Source: an uncultured Pirellulaceae bacterium
GTDB taxonomy: Bacteria; Planctomycetota; Planctomycetia; Pirellulales; Pirellulaceae
Reading direction: 5' to 3'
Length of the DNA stretch: 64,000 nt
NCBI GenBank assembly: GCA_938083195.1
Contig: CALKCK010000018.1
Span: 1-64,000 of the forward strand
The notes under the pieces are model-generated. The model did no database searches. It was not told where the DNA came from and was given only the letters and a program-made list of their open reading frames with translations. Both the position numbers and the translations under genes were made by a program. This document shows positions 56,078-64,000 of the stretch, piece after piece (within the stretch, counting starts at the first letter, position 1; every line of letters begins with the position of its first letter).

Positions 56078-57892
56078 ATGATTTTTCGAAAAAAAGAAGA
56101 CGCTGGGTTCGGAGAATCTAGAGTCCGGCAATGGTTGTCGACTCCCTACCGCTGGGTCGCGGGGCAAGCAGGTCGGTTTGTTTCTCGCGACGACAAAATT
56201 GGCGTTGAGCGATCTTTTGGTGCGAAGTTCCTGGCATTCGTGTTTTTGCCTTTCGGGTATTTCGTTGGTTTTCTGATGTTTATGATCCAGGCTTGGCCGC
56301 CGTCGCGACAAGGAGGGGCATTTTTTAGAGGACTTCCTGCGGTGATGGCTTTGGGGGGCTTTCTACTTGCTTTTCTCGCCGCTGACTATTTGTTTTCTGA
56401 AGCTCGTCGTCTTGGCGATGCCGCGGCTCGAATCGACTATCATTTTTCGAATTCGCCTGAATTCCCAAACCGAGCGTTATTGTTTGCTGAAAAGTTGGTT
56501 GAGCTAAAGCCGGACATTCCAGAACACATTTATAAACTAGGGATTGCAAGAGATCGTGCTGGCCAGGAAGCGGCGGCGTTTGACGCCATGCGGGCAATCG
56601 CACCGAAGGATAAAGCCCTGCATGCTCCTGCACATATTTGGATGTCTCAGTTTTATCTAAATTCAAAGTTGTTATCTTCGATGTCCGAGATGGATCGAAA
56701 GTCTCAAGCGATGCGTCAGTTGGAGTATGCGATCGCTGTCGCTCCGATGAGTCAGGCGGCGCATTTTGATCTGGCGGCCTTGCGTCTTAAGCAGGCCGAC
56801 AAGTTGGAAAAAACTGACCCTGAGTACATTCAATTAGTCGAATCGGCAATTGCTAATTTGCGAACAATTACCGACGGTGAGTTGACTGGTTTGCGATTAA
56901 TGGCAATTCCACAACTAGTTGAGTTGCAATTTGAATTAGGTTATCGCGACGAAGCTGAGGCGCGACTGCGATCCGAGATTGCGGTACTTTTAGATTTTGG
57001 AAGGAAGTACCCCAATGTGTACGAAGTCTGGTTGACGGCGATACGTTGTAAAATTTCACTCGGTGACTATTTGGGAGCGATTGCAATTGCGAAAGAGGGA
57101 AGCCAGTCGGTTAGCGACTCGATGATCAGGCAAAAAATCAATCAGCTCGCGTCTCAAGTTTATGCCAAACGAGCCAGCGATTTCAAGAACATGAACGATC
57201 GAGCTGATTACCAGATGCGGTTGTTTTCACTTTGCAAAGCGCTCCAAATGAATCAATCGAATCGCGATGTCTACGTTCAGTTATTGAAGATGATTGAGGA
57301 GCCCGGTAGAGAGAGTTCGATTCCGTCGGAACAGCCAGCGGATTTAGCGAGCGTGAATCGGGAAATTAGCGACCGTGAAATGTGGTTAAAAGAGTCGGTC
57401 GTAGGGGGCCCGGAGCCTGCGGTAATTCATGCTTTATTAGGGCTGCAAGCAATTTCTGCTGGTGACTTTAGTGCAGGAAAGTTGCATTGGCGGATCGCCG
57501 AGAGGCAATTTGGCCGTTCCCAAATTGTAATTAATAACCTAATCGATATTGCGGCAAAGGATTTTGGGTCGGAGTTTAACAACGTTCTTGAGATGATTAC
57601 TCTTGGAATAGAACTGTTTCCCGATGAGGCTGTCTTTTATCGAACGCGCGGTGTTTATTTCATGACGCAAGAGAAATGGGAAGATGCAATTCGTGATTTT
57701 GTCTACACAACCGGCGAAATGCCGAACATGATCCCCATTCATCAGTATTTGGTTGAATGTTATGAACGGTTAGGAGACTCGAAAAACGTCCATGAGCAAA
57801 AAATTATTTTGGAAGAAAAATTGAGTCAGCTGACTCAGGACGAACGAAAACGTATTGAAGCGGCGATAAAAAGATTAGAAGAAGTTGACTGA
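56078..57892 (+). CDS. Membrane-anchored TPR protein (copy 2)
   Basis: The 604-residue protein from the ATG at 56078 (an in-frame TTG at 56060 is the alternative) has hydrophobic segments at about 46-66 and 84-106 and a series of TPR-like helices, with W-x-x-A-I-x-D-F near the end (EKWEDAIRDFVYTTGEMPN). It follows copy 1 by about 90 bases on the same strand and shares its architecture (two membrane segments, then VELKPDIPEHIYKLGIAR-type repeats). The two proteins may form one membrane complex. Function unknown. Confidence 0.7.
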   Translation: MIFRKKEDAGFGESRVRQWLSTPYRWVAGQAGRFVSRDDKIGVERSFGAKFLAFVFLPFGYFVGFLMFMIQAWPPSRQGGAFFRGLPAVMALGGFLLAFLAADYLFSEARRLGDAAARIDYHFSNSPEFPNRALLFAEKLVELKPDIPEHIYKLGIARDRAGQEAAAFDAMRAIAPKDKALHAPAHIWMSQFYLNSKLLSSMSEMDRKSQAMRQLEYAIAVAPMSQAAHFDLAALRLKQADKLEKTDPEYIQLVESAIANLRTITDGELTGLRLMAIPQLVELQFELGYRDEAEARLRSEIAVLLDFGRKYPNVYEVWLTAIRCKISLGDYLGAIAIAKEGSQSVSDSMIRQKINQLASQVYAKRASDFKNMNDRADYQMRLFSLCKALQMNQSNRDVYVQLLKMIEEPGRESSIPSEQPADLASVNREISDREMWLKESVVGGPEPAVIHALLGLQAISAGDFSAGKLHWRIAERQFGRSQIVINNLIDIAAKDFGSEFNNVLEMITLGIELFPDEAVFYRTRGVYFMTQEKWEDAIRDFVYTTGEMPNMIPIHQYLVECYERLGDSKNVHEQKIILEEKLSQLTQDERKRIEAAIKRLEEVD

Positions 57893-58219
57893 ACCCCTCG
57901 CGAGGATTTTGCGAACGATATCTAATTTAGTACGTGACGTTTTAGGCGTTAAAGGCTTTTTCTTCGACTTCTTTTGGGTTGTTTACGTGTCAATTCTAAC
58001 GCTCCGCTCTTAAACGATGCTGGACCGTGTCGGCGGTGGGCGAGGATTGTAGAACGAAGCACTGATGAACGATTCTTGAAGGAACTTTGTTTGGGAAACC
58101 TTGGCGTGGGCTGTGTTTTCAGCCATAATGTAAAAAATTTTCAAAGATGAAATCTGAGGAGTTTTCCACTGTTTTCGCAACTTTCCAAATTCCAACTCTG
58201 TCTTGTCTTCATCTGTCTG
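57893..58219. other. 327-base gap before the DoxX-like gene
   Basis: No gene seen. Just before 58220 the DoxX reading frame stays open back to 58151 but without an ATG, GTG or well-placed TTG. A small hairpin (GGCTG/CAGCC, 58109-58124) lies near it. Confidence 0.45.
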
Positions 58220-59296
58220 ATGTTGCTTCGAATCGTTATTGGTTTCCACTTTTACAAAGAGGGGACGGCGAAGCTGAAATCTGGGACATTTAGTTCGGCT
58301 GGATTTCTGAGTGGTGCCAAAGGCCCAATGGCTCCTCTTTTCAAGCAAATGTTAGACGACCCTGATGGCAAGAAGAAATTGTGCATCGTCGAGGAGTTCG
58401 ACGAAAATGGCAATATTTTCTATTCAGTTGATACCGAACTGACACAATTGATTTGGGATGTAGGTTTCGCCGATGAGGCGACCGATTATTACGGATTTGG
58501 AAGCAAAGAAGATCAAATAGAGTTAGCCAAGCAACGTGAACAGTTAAAAAAGAAGATCATCACGGCGAGAGAGGCTGAAGATAAGACGGTTGACATCCGA
58601 GCCCTTGAAGCGGCCCGTGCCAAAATTGAGCAGGACATTCTGAAAATTCGTGAACAACCTCGGCGTCTCCAGGACATTCTTGAGGAACATCAAATCCAGC
58701 TAGAAGACTGGGTGGCTGCCAACGAGATTGAATTGGTTTCCCATTTTTCGACTTCGGAGCGGCTCGATGGATTCCAGCGTGACGGCGAAAATAAACAATT
58801 AGCGGCGGTTTACGTCGACTCTTTGCGTGATCAAGTCGATTCAATTCGAAGTGATCGGTACAAGAAATTGTCAGGTTGGACGAGTGAAGTGACCGGGATT
58901 TGGGATTCTTATGAGAATCAAGTCAACGGTTTGGCTGTAAATAAACAGGCGGAAAAAGCTCCTTTAAAGATTCATCGCCCTTTTGACCAAGAATATAGCT
59001 TTAGCAAATGGGTTGATGCGGTAATTCCTTGGTTCGACACGATTATTGGCGGCTTGTTGATTGTCGGATTATTTTCGCGGTTAGCCTCATTGGCGGCGGC
59101 GAGTTTCCTTTTTTCGGTCGTTATGACGCAACCGCCATGGATTCCGGGAACCACTCCGACATATTTTTACGTAATTGAACTGGTGGCACTGTTGGTGATC
59201 GCCACGACTAGTGCTGGGCGTTTTGGCGGACTCGACTACTTTGTGAGTCTAATAGGAACGAAATCGCCTCAACTTGAAACTGAAAGACAGGCATGA
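58220..59296 (+). CDS. DoxX-like membrane protein with long extracytoplasmic insertion
   Basis: The 358-residue protein has a DoxX-type first membrane segment (LLRIVIGFHFYKEGTAKL) right at the ATG. Then comes an insertion of about 240 residues, largely charged helix with coiled-coil character, and then three membrane segments (about 265-345) with IIGGLLIVGLFSRLA and a final VIELVALLVI stretch. DoxX relatives are redox-linked membrane proteins, some acting on quinones or thiols. The start is abrupt: the frame is open about 23 codons upstream with no good start. Its stop overlaps the next start (ATGA), so it is translationally coupled to a Gfo/Idh/MocA oxidoreductase. Confidence 0.72.
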   Translation: MLLRIVIGFHFYKEGTAKLKSGTFSSAGFLSGAKGPMAPLFKQMLDDPDGKKKLCIVEEFDENGNIFYSVDTELTQLIWDVGFADEATDYYGFGSKEDQIELAKQREQLKKKIITAREAEDKTVDIRALEAARAKIEQDILKIREQPRRLQDILEEHQIQLEDWVAANEIELVSHFSTSERLDGFQRDGENKQLAAVYVDSLRDQVDSIRSDRYKKLSGWTSEVTGIWDSYENQVNGLAVNKQAEKAPLKIHRPFDQEYSFSKWVDAVIPWFDTIIGGLLIVGLFSRLASLAAASFLFSVVMTQPPWIPGTTPTYFYVIELVALLVIATTSAGRFGGLDYFVSLIGTKSPQLETERQA

Positions 59297-61119
59297 TTAA
59301 TCTTACACCCGAGGAACGAGAAGTTGGGCGGGATAATTACTATTCCGCGGTGACCGCTCACGATAAAGTTAGCCGACGTGATTTTCTTGTCCGATCGATC
59401 GCAGCCGGTGGTATCACTGCTGCGGGAGTTGGTGCCATGTATTTTGGCTATCAGCGTCCAAATCGTCCGGTTCGAGTTTGCGTTATTGGAACCGGCGACG
59501 AGGGTAGCGTCCTGATGGGGGCGATTAATCCTGATTACGTCCAAGTCACAGCGATCTGTGATATCCGGCCTTCCAGCCAACACCGAGCGTTTCACGGCGA
59601 TTGGTCGACGGACAACACGATCAAGGTCCGTCCTGGTTTGATGAACGTTTACAACTGGAAATCGGAAGACGAAGCGCGACGTAATGTAAAAGTTTATTCT
59701 GATTGGAAAGAGGCAGTTCTCGATCCTAACGTTGACGGCGTCATCATCGCGACTCCTTTGTTTCTACACGCGGAAATCGCGGTTGGGGCGATGAAGGCTG
59801 GCAAGCATGTGCTTTGCGAGAAATTGATGGCTCACAATATCGCTCAGTGCAAGCTCATGGCGCGGACAGCGGACGAGACGGGCACATTCCTCTCGGTAGG
59901 GCATCAGCGTCACTATAGTATTCTTTACGACAACGCAGTCAATTTGATTCGTTGGGGATTGTTGGGCGAGATCCACCACATTCGCGCTCAATGGCACCGG
60001 AATAATGTGCCGGGTAAAGACAGCTGGGCACTCGCGGTTCCGGGCGGAGAAATGACCGACGGCGGGATACGGAAAGATAAAATTCAGGACCAGTTGCAAG
60101 CGTTTATGAAGTACTACGATGATCCCAGTACTTCTCCGAAAGAACGTTTGAAGTTAGCGAAACAAATTGCTCAATGGCAACAGTTAGTTTCTGATAAGAA
60201 TGTGGATGCCGAGAAATATGGCTACATCAACCGAAATGACGTGTATGCTGACGGACGGACGCGGTCCGCGTTAGAAGAGATGGTTCGATGGCGATTGTGG
60301 GACAGGACGGGTGGCGGATTGATGGCCGAGCTTGGTAGTCATCAACTCGATGCCGCGAGTATTTTCATCTCGGCGCTTTCTCGAAAGACCGGCCATCACG
60401 TTCACCCGTTGACCGTGCACGCCGTTGGCGGTCGCCATGTGTTTCCGCGTGACCGAGATGCAGATGATCATGTGTACTGCAGTTTTGAGTTCCCTGGCCA
60501 AGGTTACGACTACAACTTTGACGTAGGTTACAAGGACACCGTCAATGACTATCCGTCATCGAATGGTGTCCCAAGTTTCGATGAAAATAACAACAAGAAG
60601 ATTGTCGTTACCTATTCGTCGATTAATGGAAATGGATTTGGCGGCTATGGTGAAGTCGTCCTTGGGACGAAGGGGACACTTGTCCTCGACCGCGAAAAGG
60701 AGGTCATGCTTTATCCGTTAGCTGGAACAAGTTACAAAGCCCGAGTTAAGAAAAAAGGCTCGGCGGCTGTGCTTGATACTTCAGCCAGTGGCGACGCGGC
60801 ACCAGCGAAAACAGCCGAAGGCAGTGGTCCAGTTAGCCGCGGTTACCGAGAAGAAATCGAGCATTGGGCTTGGTGCATCAGCACGGGTGATTTGCGGAAT
60901 CAACCTCGCTGTAACGGTTCGGTAGCGTTAGCCGACGCGGTCATTGCGTTGACAGCGAAACAAGCGATGGCCAATGCGAAGATTTCCGGCAACAGTGGGT
61001 TCATGCAGTTCCAACCCGGTTGGTTCGATGTAGCATCCAATGAGATTCCCGAGGTTTCTGGCAAACCCGCTCAGGACAAGTATTTCGATACAGAACGAAA
61101 GAATCTTGGGCTCTCCTAA
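59293..61119 (+). CDS. TAT-exported Gfo/Idh/MocA-family oxidoreductase
   Basis: The 608-residue protein has a twin-arginine signal (SRRDFLVRSIAAGGI, about 28-42), then a Rossmann domain (VRVCVIGTGDEGS, and CEKLMAHNIAQ with the catalytic Lys) and the Gfo/Idh/MocA alpha/beta domain. A long insertion in the middle makes it larger than the usual 350-450 residues. It should oxidise or reduce a sugar or polyol with a tightly bound NAD(P), in the periplasm. The ATGA overlap with the DoxX gene suggests the membrane protein supplies electron transfer or anchoring. A strong terminator follows. Confidence 0.87.
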   Translation: MINLTPEEREVGRDNYYSAVTAHDKVSRRDFLVRSIAAGGITAAGVGAMYFGYQRPNRPVRVCVIGTGDEGSVLMGAINPDYVQVTAICDIRPSSQHRAFHGDWSTDNTIKVRPGLMNVYNWKSEDEARRNVKVYSDWKEAVLDPNVDGVIIATPLFLHAEIAVGAMKAGKHVLCEKLMAHNIAQCKLMARTADETGTFLSVGHQRHYSILYDNAVNLIRWGLLGEIHHIRAQWHRNNVPGKDSWALAVPGGEMTDGGIRKDKIQDQLQAFMKYYDDPSTSPKERLKLAKQIAQWQQLVSDKNVDAEKYGYINRNDVYADGRTRSALEEMVRWRLWDRTGGGLMAELGSHQLDAASIFISALSRKTGHHVHPLTVHAVGGRHVFPRDRDADDHVYCSFEFPGQGYDYNFDVGYKDTVNDYPSSNGVPSFDENNNKKIVVTYSSINGNGFGGYGEVVLGTKGTLVLDREKEVMLYPLAGTSYKARVKKKGSAAVLDTSASGDAAPAKTAEGSGPVSRGYREEIEHWAWCISTGDLRNQPRCNGSVALADAVIALTAKQAMANAKISGNSGFMQFQPGWFDVASNEIPEVSGKPAQDKYFDTERKNLGLS

Positions 61120-61466
61120 ACGCCAAACTACTTTTCTTAAAGTGGAACTGGCGGGTTTGTGTGAAACTAGAAATTGGGCAGGTGAAAACCTGCCTTTTTT
61201 TTTGCGCAAGTTTGGATTGAAAGATGAGTAACATAAACCGCTCGGTTTTACTGGCCAAGCGATACGGTTTTAACTGATGAGCGGACACGTTTTGCTAAAA
61301 TAGAACGGAGTCTTTGGCCCGTTGGATTGCGTAACTGAATAGAGCGAGTTCCAATGGCGGTGGCCATCTTGGCTTGATTGATTAACGAACCGCCCCATGC
61401 CGATCTAGGTTTTCAGGACAACTGAAAGCAGTCGGATTAGGTCAACCATGAATTTAGGATGCTGCC
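61120..61466. other. 347-base gap after the oxidoreductase
   Basis: No gene. It contains the terminator at 61176-61203, and just before the next gene an 9-codon frame starting at an ATG (61448) that overlaps the TTG start of that gene in another frame. Confidence 0.5.
61176..61203 (+). terminator. Terminator after the Gfo/Idh/MocA gene
   Basis: GGCAGGT and ACCTGCC form a 7-bp stem closed by a GAAA tetraloop, followed by nine T. It lies about 60 bases after the stop codon. Confidence 0.9.
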
Positions 61467-62165
61467 TTGAATTTTAAAATTCTCGCCTACGAAGATACGC
61501 CCTTAGGCTTACTCTGTCTTCGCCGAAGAGAGATATTGTCACAACCGGGGACGTTGGTCACGGAGGTGACTTTGAATCACGAGTTTCTAATGAGTAGTTA
61601 TCTCACTGCTTCAGAAAAAGCACTTTCGGTGCTTGGATTGGAGCGAGTGCAGGCGTCTGGGAGTGATGAGAAGTTGCGAGTTTTAGTCGGTGGGCTCGGC
61701 TTGGGCTACACTGCTGCGTCTGCTTTGGATTCAACAACTGTCAACCATGTTGAGGTGGTCGAATTTCTACCACAGGTAATTGGGTGGTTGGAGGACGGTT
61801 TAGTTCCACTCGCGGATCGTTTGAATGCTGACGAGCGGTTGACGGTTACCCATGGCGATATTTATGAGCGTTTGTCTCGACCAGGCAGTCAAGATTTTGA
61901 CCTGATCGCGATCGACGTAGATCACTCCCCTGAGGATGTTTTGGGTGAACAGAGTCAAGGTTTTTATTCTTGTGAGGGCCTTGAGCGAGCGAAATTACAT
62001 TTGACGCGAGGTGGAGTATTGGGAGTTTGGTCATACGCCGAAAGCAGTCCACTCCTGACGAATATGAAGGAAGTTTTTGAAACGGTAACCGTTGAGAAAG
62101 TCACGGTCATGAATGACTTGATTCGCGAAGAACAAACAGATTGGCTGTTTTTCGGCGTTAATTGA
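61467..62165 (+). CDS. Spermidine-synthase-like methyltransferase-fold protein
   Basis: The 232-residue protein has a Rossmann-fold SAM/dcSAM-binding pattern: RVLVGGLGLGYTA (glycine loop), VEVVEFLPQVIGW (acidic end of strand 2) and DFDLIAIDVDHSPED (a conserved D in the active-site region). It resembles spermidine-synthase-like proteins of planctomycetes, but the full polyamine motif set is not clear, so it may be a methyltransferase. The start is TTG at 61467 with AGGA about nine bases upstream. No partner is adjacent; the next gene is convergent. Confidence 0.75.
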   Translation: MNFKILAYEDTPLGLLCLRRREILSQPGTLVTEVTLNHEFLMSSYLTASEKALSVLGLERVQASGSDEKLRVLVGGLGLGYTAASALDSTTVNHVEVVEFLPQVIGWLEDGLVPLADRLNADERLTVTHGDIYERLSRPGSQDFDLIAIDVDHSPEDVLGEQSQGFYSCEGLERAKLHLTRGGVLGVWSYAESSPLLTNMKEVFETVTVEKVTVMNDLIREEQTDWLFFGVN

Positions 62166-62222
62166 TGGGCCGGAAATTATCCAGTGAATTGCGTCGGCTG
62201 GAGGCCGCGTAATTTGCCACGC

Positions 62223-62711
62223 TCAGTTTCTTGTTTTGAAAATTCGTGTGACGATCCGATCCAACTGATTGGCGAAAGCCTGAGTGTCTTTGGAGTTAAT
62301 TGGTTTCGGGCCTGAGGTTTCCATGCCGGAAGAGCGGAATTGTTCCATTAGATTACGAGTTGCCAGTCTTCCCTGAACCGAGTCTGCGTCAAAGAGTTCG
62401 CCGCGAGTTCCTATCGCAACCGCCCCCTTTTCGACCACTCGGGCTGCTAAGGGGATGTCTCCGGTGATGACCAAATCGTTCTTCTGAACCATGGCAACGA
62501 TTTTGTCATCAGCAACGTCTGCGCCGTGGGGGACTGTGATGACTTCGATCAAATCTGAGCTGGGGGAGTACATCCCTTGGTTGGCCACCAAAGTGACTTT
62601 CAGTTTTAGCCGTTTCGAGGTTTTAAAAACAATTTCTTTGATGGCTCGTGGGCATGCGTCTGCGTCAATCCAGATTTGAAACCTTGGTTGCGTGTCTTCG
62701 TCGCCTTTCAT
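62223..62711 (-). CDS. YaiI/YqxD-family (DUF188) protein
   Basis: The 162-residue protein has the DUF188 signature: IWIDADACPRAIKEIVF, VTVPHGADVADDKIV, DLVITGDIPLAARVVEKGA and RGELFDADSV. The fold is PIN-like and the invariant aspartates suggest metal binding and possible nuclease activity, which is not proven for the family. Its stop lies 57 bases from that of the plus-strand spermidine-synthase-like gene. Confidence 0.87.
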   Translation of the reverse strand: MKGDEDTQPRFQIWIDADACPRAIKEIVFKTSKRLKLKVTLVANQGMYSPSSDLIEVITVPHGADVADDKIVAMVQKNDLVITGDIPLAARVVEKGAVAIGTRGELFDADSVQGRLATRNLMEQFRSSGMETSGPKPINSKDTQAFANQLDRIVTRIFKTRN

Positions 62712-62893
62712 CGCATCAAAATCCTCAACTTATGGCGAGTGGGTAGAAAAGAATCCTAAGCTCAGGCAATATTTTCGGCAAATCGGTTCCAGTTTTTCCT
62801 TATCGCAGCGGCCGATTGGATCTCACTCGCCGCGGTTAGCGACAGCGCACTTGGCTGTGATGATAGGCTGAATCTGCCATTGATCAAAGATGC

Positions 62894-64000
62894 TCAATCC
62901 GTTTTTTCGTTGTCCGCTTCGGAGTCAGTTACTTCGGAGTCAGTTACTTCGGATTCCTTTGAATCGGACTTGGCAGCGTCGCCATTGGCTGTCTCCGTCG
63001 CTGCGGGTGTTTCGGTCTCCGACACCTGCTCGCTAGAATCCCCATTAGTATTTAGGACTGGAGGTCGATCTGGAAGTTCTGCTTCTTTTTCTTTGTGAAC
63101 CGAAGGGCCGAGCAGGTCAGCGATCTGATGACGATCGAGTTCTTCGCTTTTCATAAGACCATCGGTGACCGCTTGCAATCCATCTCTGTGCTTTGTCAAT
63201 AAGTCGAGAGCAGCTTTTGAGGCCCGCTCGAGAATTTGGTGAACCTCGGCGTCAATGACTTCCATGGTATGCTCGCTGAATTGGCGGCTTTTATGCATTT
63301 GACCGCCTAAAAATGGATCGTCATCGCTCATCTTATAGCTCACTGGGCCGAGTTTTTTACTCATTCCCCAATGGGTTACCATTCGCCTTGCCATCGAGGT
63401 CGCTCGTTCAAGGTCGTTCTCAGCACCAACGGTCAACTCGCTGTAAATCAAGGTTTCAGCGGCTCTACCGGCTAACAGGACAACGAGGTGGTCATGAATC
63501 TCATGCTCTGACATATTCATGCGGTCTTCGTCGGGAACCATCTGGGTTACGCCGAGTGCACGGCCACGAGGAATGATGGTGACTTTGTGGACGGGGTTTG
63601 CCCCTTTAAGATTCCAGGCGGCGAGCGTGTGTCCGGCTTCGTGGTAAGCCGTTCTTTCTTTTTCTTTTTCCGTAAGTACTTCTTCGCGTTTCGCACCCAT
63701 CAAGACTTTGTCGTGGGCGAAGTAGAAGTCTTCCATTTCAACTTTGGTTTTGTTACTTCGGGCAGCCCACAACGCGGCTTCGTTTACTAAGTTTTGAATA
63801 TCTGCACCGGTCATACCGGCAGTTGCCTGCGCCATCACTTCCAGATCAACATCTGCGGAAAGCGGCACATTTCGGACATGAACTTTGAAGATAGCCAATC
63901 TGCCTGCTTTTGTGGGGCGGCTGACGGTGACGTGTCGATCGAATCTTCCCGGTCGCAACAATGCGGGGTCGAGAACGTCCGGTCTGTTGGTTGCGGCAAT
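62894..64000 (-). CDS. ftsH: ATP-dependent zinc metalloprotease FtsH (3' part, partial)
   Basis: The frame is open to the window edge, so the start and Walker A/B are missing. The visible 368 residues begin in the second region of homology (RPDVLDPALLRPGRFDR), followed by the AAA lid and the M41 peptidase with the HEAGH zinc site, and the third ligand Asp region (ENDLERAT). FtsH degrades membrane and unfolded proteins at the inner membrane. The C-terminus is a charged acidic tail with the VTDSE pattern, encoded by an 18-base direct repeat at 62918-62955. Confidence 0.95.
   Translation of the reverse strand: MAATNRPDVLDPALLRPGRFDRHVTVSRPTKAGRLAIFKVHVRNVPLSADVDLEVMAQATAGMTGADIQNLVNEAALWAARSNKTKVEMEDFYFAHDKVLMGAKREEVLTEKEKERTAYHEAGHTLAAWNLKGANPVHKVTIIPRGRALGVTQMVPDEDRMNMSEHEIHDHLVVLLAGRAAETLIYSELTVGAENDLERATSMARRMVTHWGMSKKLGPVSYKMSDDDPFLGGQMHKSRQFSEHTMEVIDAEVHQILERASKAALDLLTKHRDGLQAVTDGLMKSEELDRHQIADLLGPSVHKEKEAELPDRPPVLNTNGDSSEQVSETETPAATETANGDAAKSDSKESEVTDSEVTDSEADNEKTD

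Noticed and set aside
57896-57905. CCTCGCGAGG as a terminator after the second TPR gene
   Set aside because: Perfect palindrome with no loop, so it cannot form a normal hairpin, and only a short T-run follows.
61448-61477. Nine-codon leader peptide before the spermidine-synthase-like gene
   Set aside because: Too short to judge; the overlap with the TTG start is as likely by chance.

Overview
The window looks like chromosome of a marine planctomycete of the Pirellulaceae type, with base composition close to 50% GC. The clues are family-level. There is a BBP7-like outer-membrane barrel with a long proline-rich stalk, a multiheme cytochrome fused to TPRs, a TAT-exported Gfo/Idh/MocA oxidoreductase, a Ser/Thr kinase with an RDD membrane tail, an FHA-GAF-PP2C phosphatase, a DUF11 surface protein, and LPS (KDO) and outer-membrane (Omp85) genes beside a flagellar FlhA/sigma-28/FlgM group. 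No rRNA, tRNA, transposase, integrase or CRISPR array was seen. Most genes are ordinary chromosomal genes in short operons. Several starts are GTG or TTG and can be chosen only by a Shine-Dalgarno match or a signal peptide.

Layout. 1-2.7 kb: end of a giant calcium-binding-repeat surface protein, then a zinc alcohol dehydrogenase. 2.8-8.5 kb (minus): sirtuin, then a three-gene Omp85 block in which the BamA function appears to be split. A lipoprotein carries five POTRA domains and no barrel, and two tandem proteins carry barrels and no POTRA. 8.7-10.2 kb: an orphan two-domain protein. 10.4-15.6 kb (plus): octaheme cytochrome/TPR protein, nitrilase-family amidase, secreted alkaline phosphatase. 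16-19.9 kb (plus): lipid/diacylglycerol kinase, kdsA, transglutaminase-like lipoprotein. 19.9-29 kb (minus): glycosidase-like protein, FHA-GAF-PP2C phosphatase, flgM, fliA, flhA. 29-33.3 kb: threonine-to-glycine operon tdh-kbl-ltaE with a divergent XRE-cupin regulator. 33.4-38.5 kb (minus): PPi-type phosphofructokinase, accC, accB, Xaa-Pro peptidase. 38.8-45.2 kb (minus): galactose mutarotase, DUF11 protein, cupin, Ser/Thr kinase. 45.5-50.4 kb (plus): AcuI/YhdH reductase, UvrA-like ATPase, E1-like adenylyltransferase. 50.5-53.8 kb (minus): VOC protein and BBP7 barrel. 54.3-62.2 kb (plus): two paralogous membrane TPR proteins, DoxX-like protein, Gfo/Idh/MocA oxidoreductase, spermidine-synthase-like protein. 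62.2-64 kb (minus): DUF188 protein and the 3' part of ftsH, cut by the window edge.

How it fits together. Envelope biogenesis dominates: split BamA, KDO synthesis, barrel and surface proteins, lipoproteins. Threonine catabolism, fatty-acid initiation (AccB/AccC) and glycolysis by a PPi-dependent enzyme form the metabolic core. The most unusual features are the split BamA block, which also carries a nine-G homopolymer inside the POTRA gene, an orphan SLOG-like/DUF2971-like protein, the repeated P-x-I-V-x-G motif in the BBP7 stalk, a possible structured RNA at 15.65 kb, and two small ORFs missed by length cut-offs (25.2 kb and 53.9 kb).
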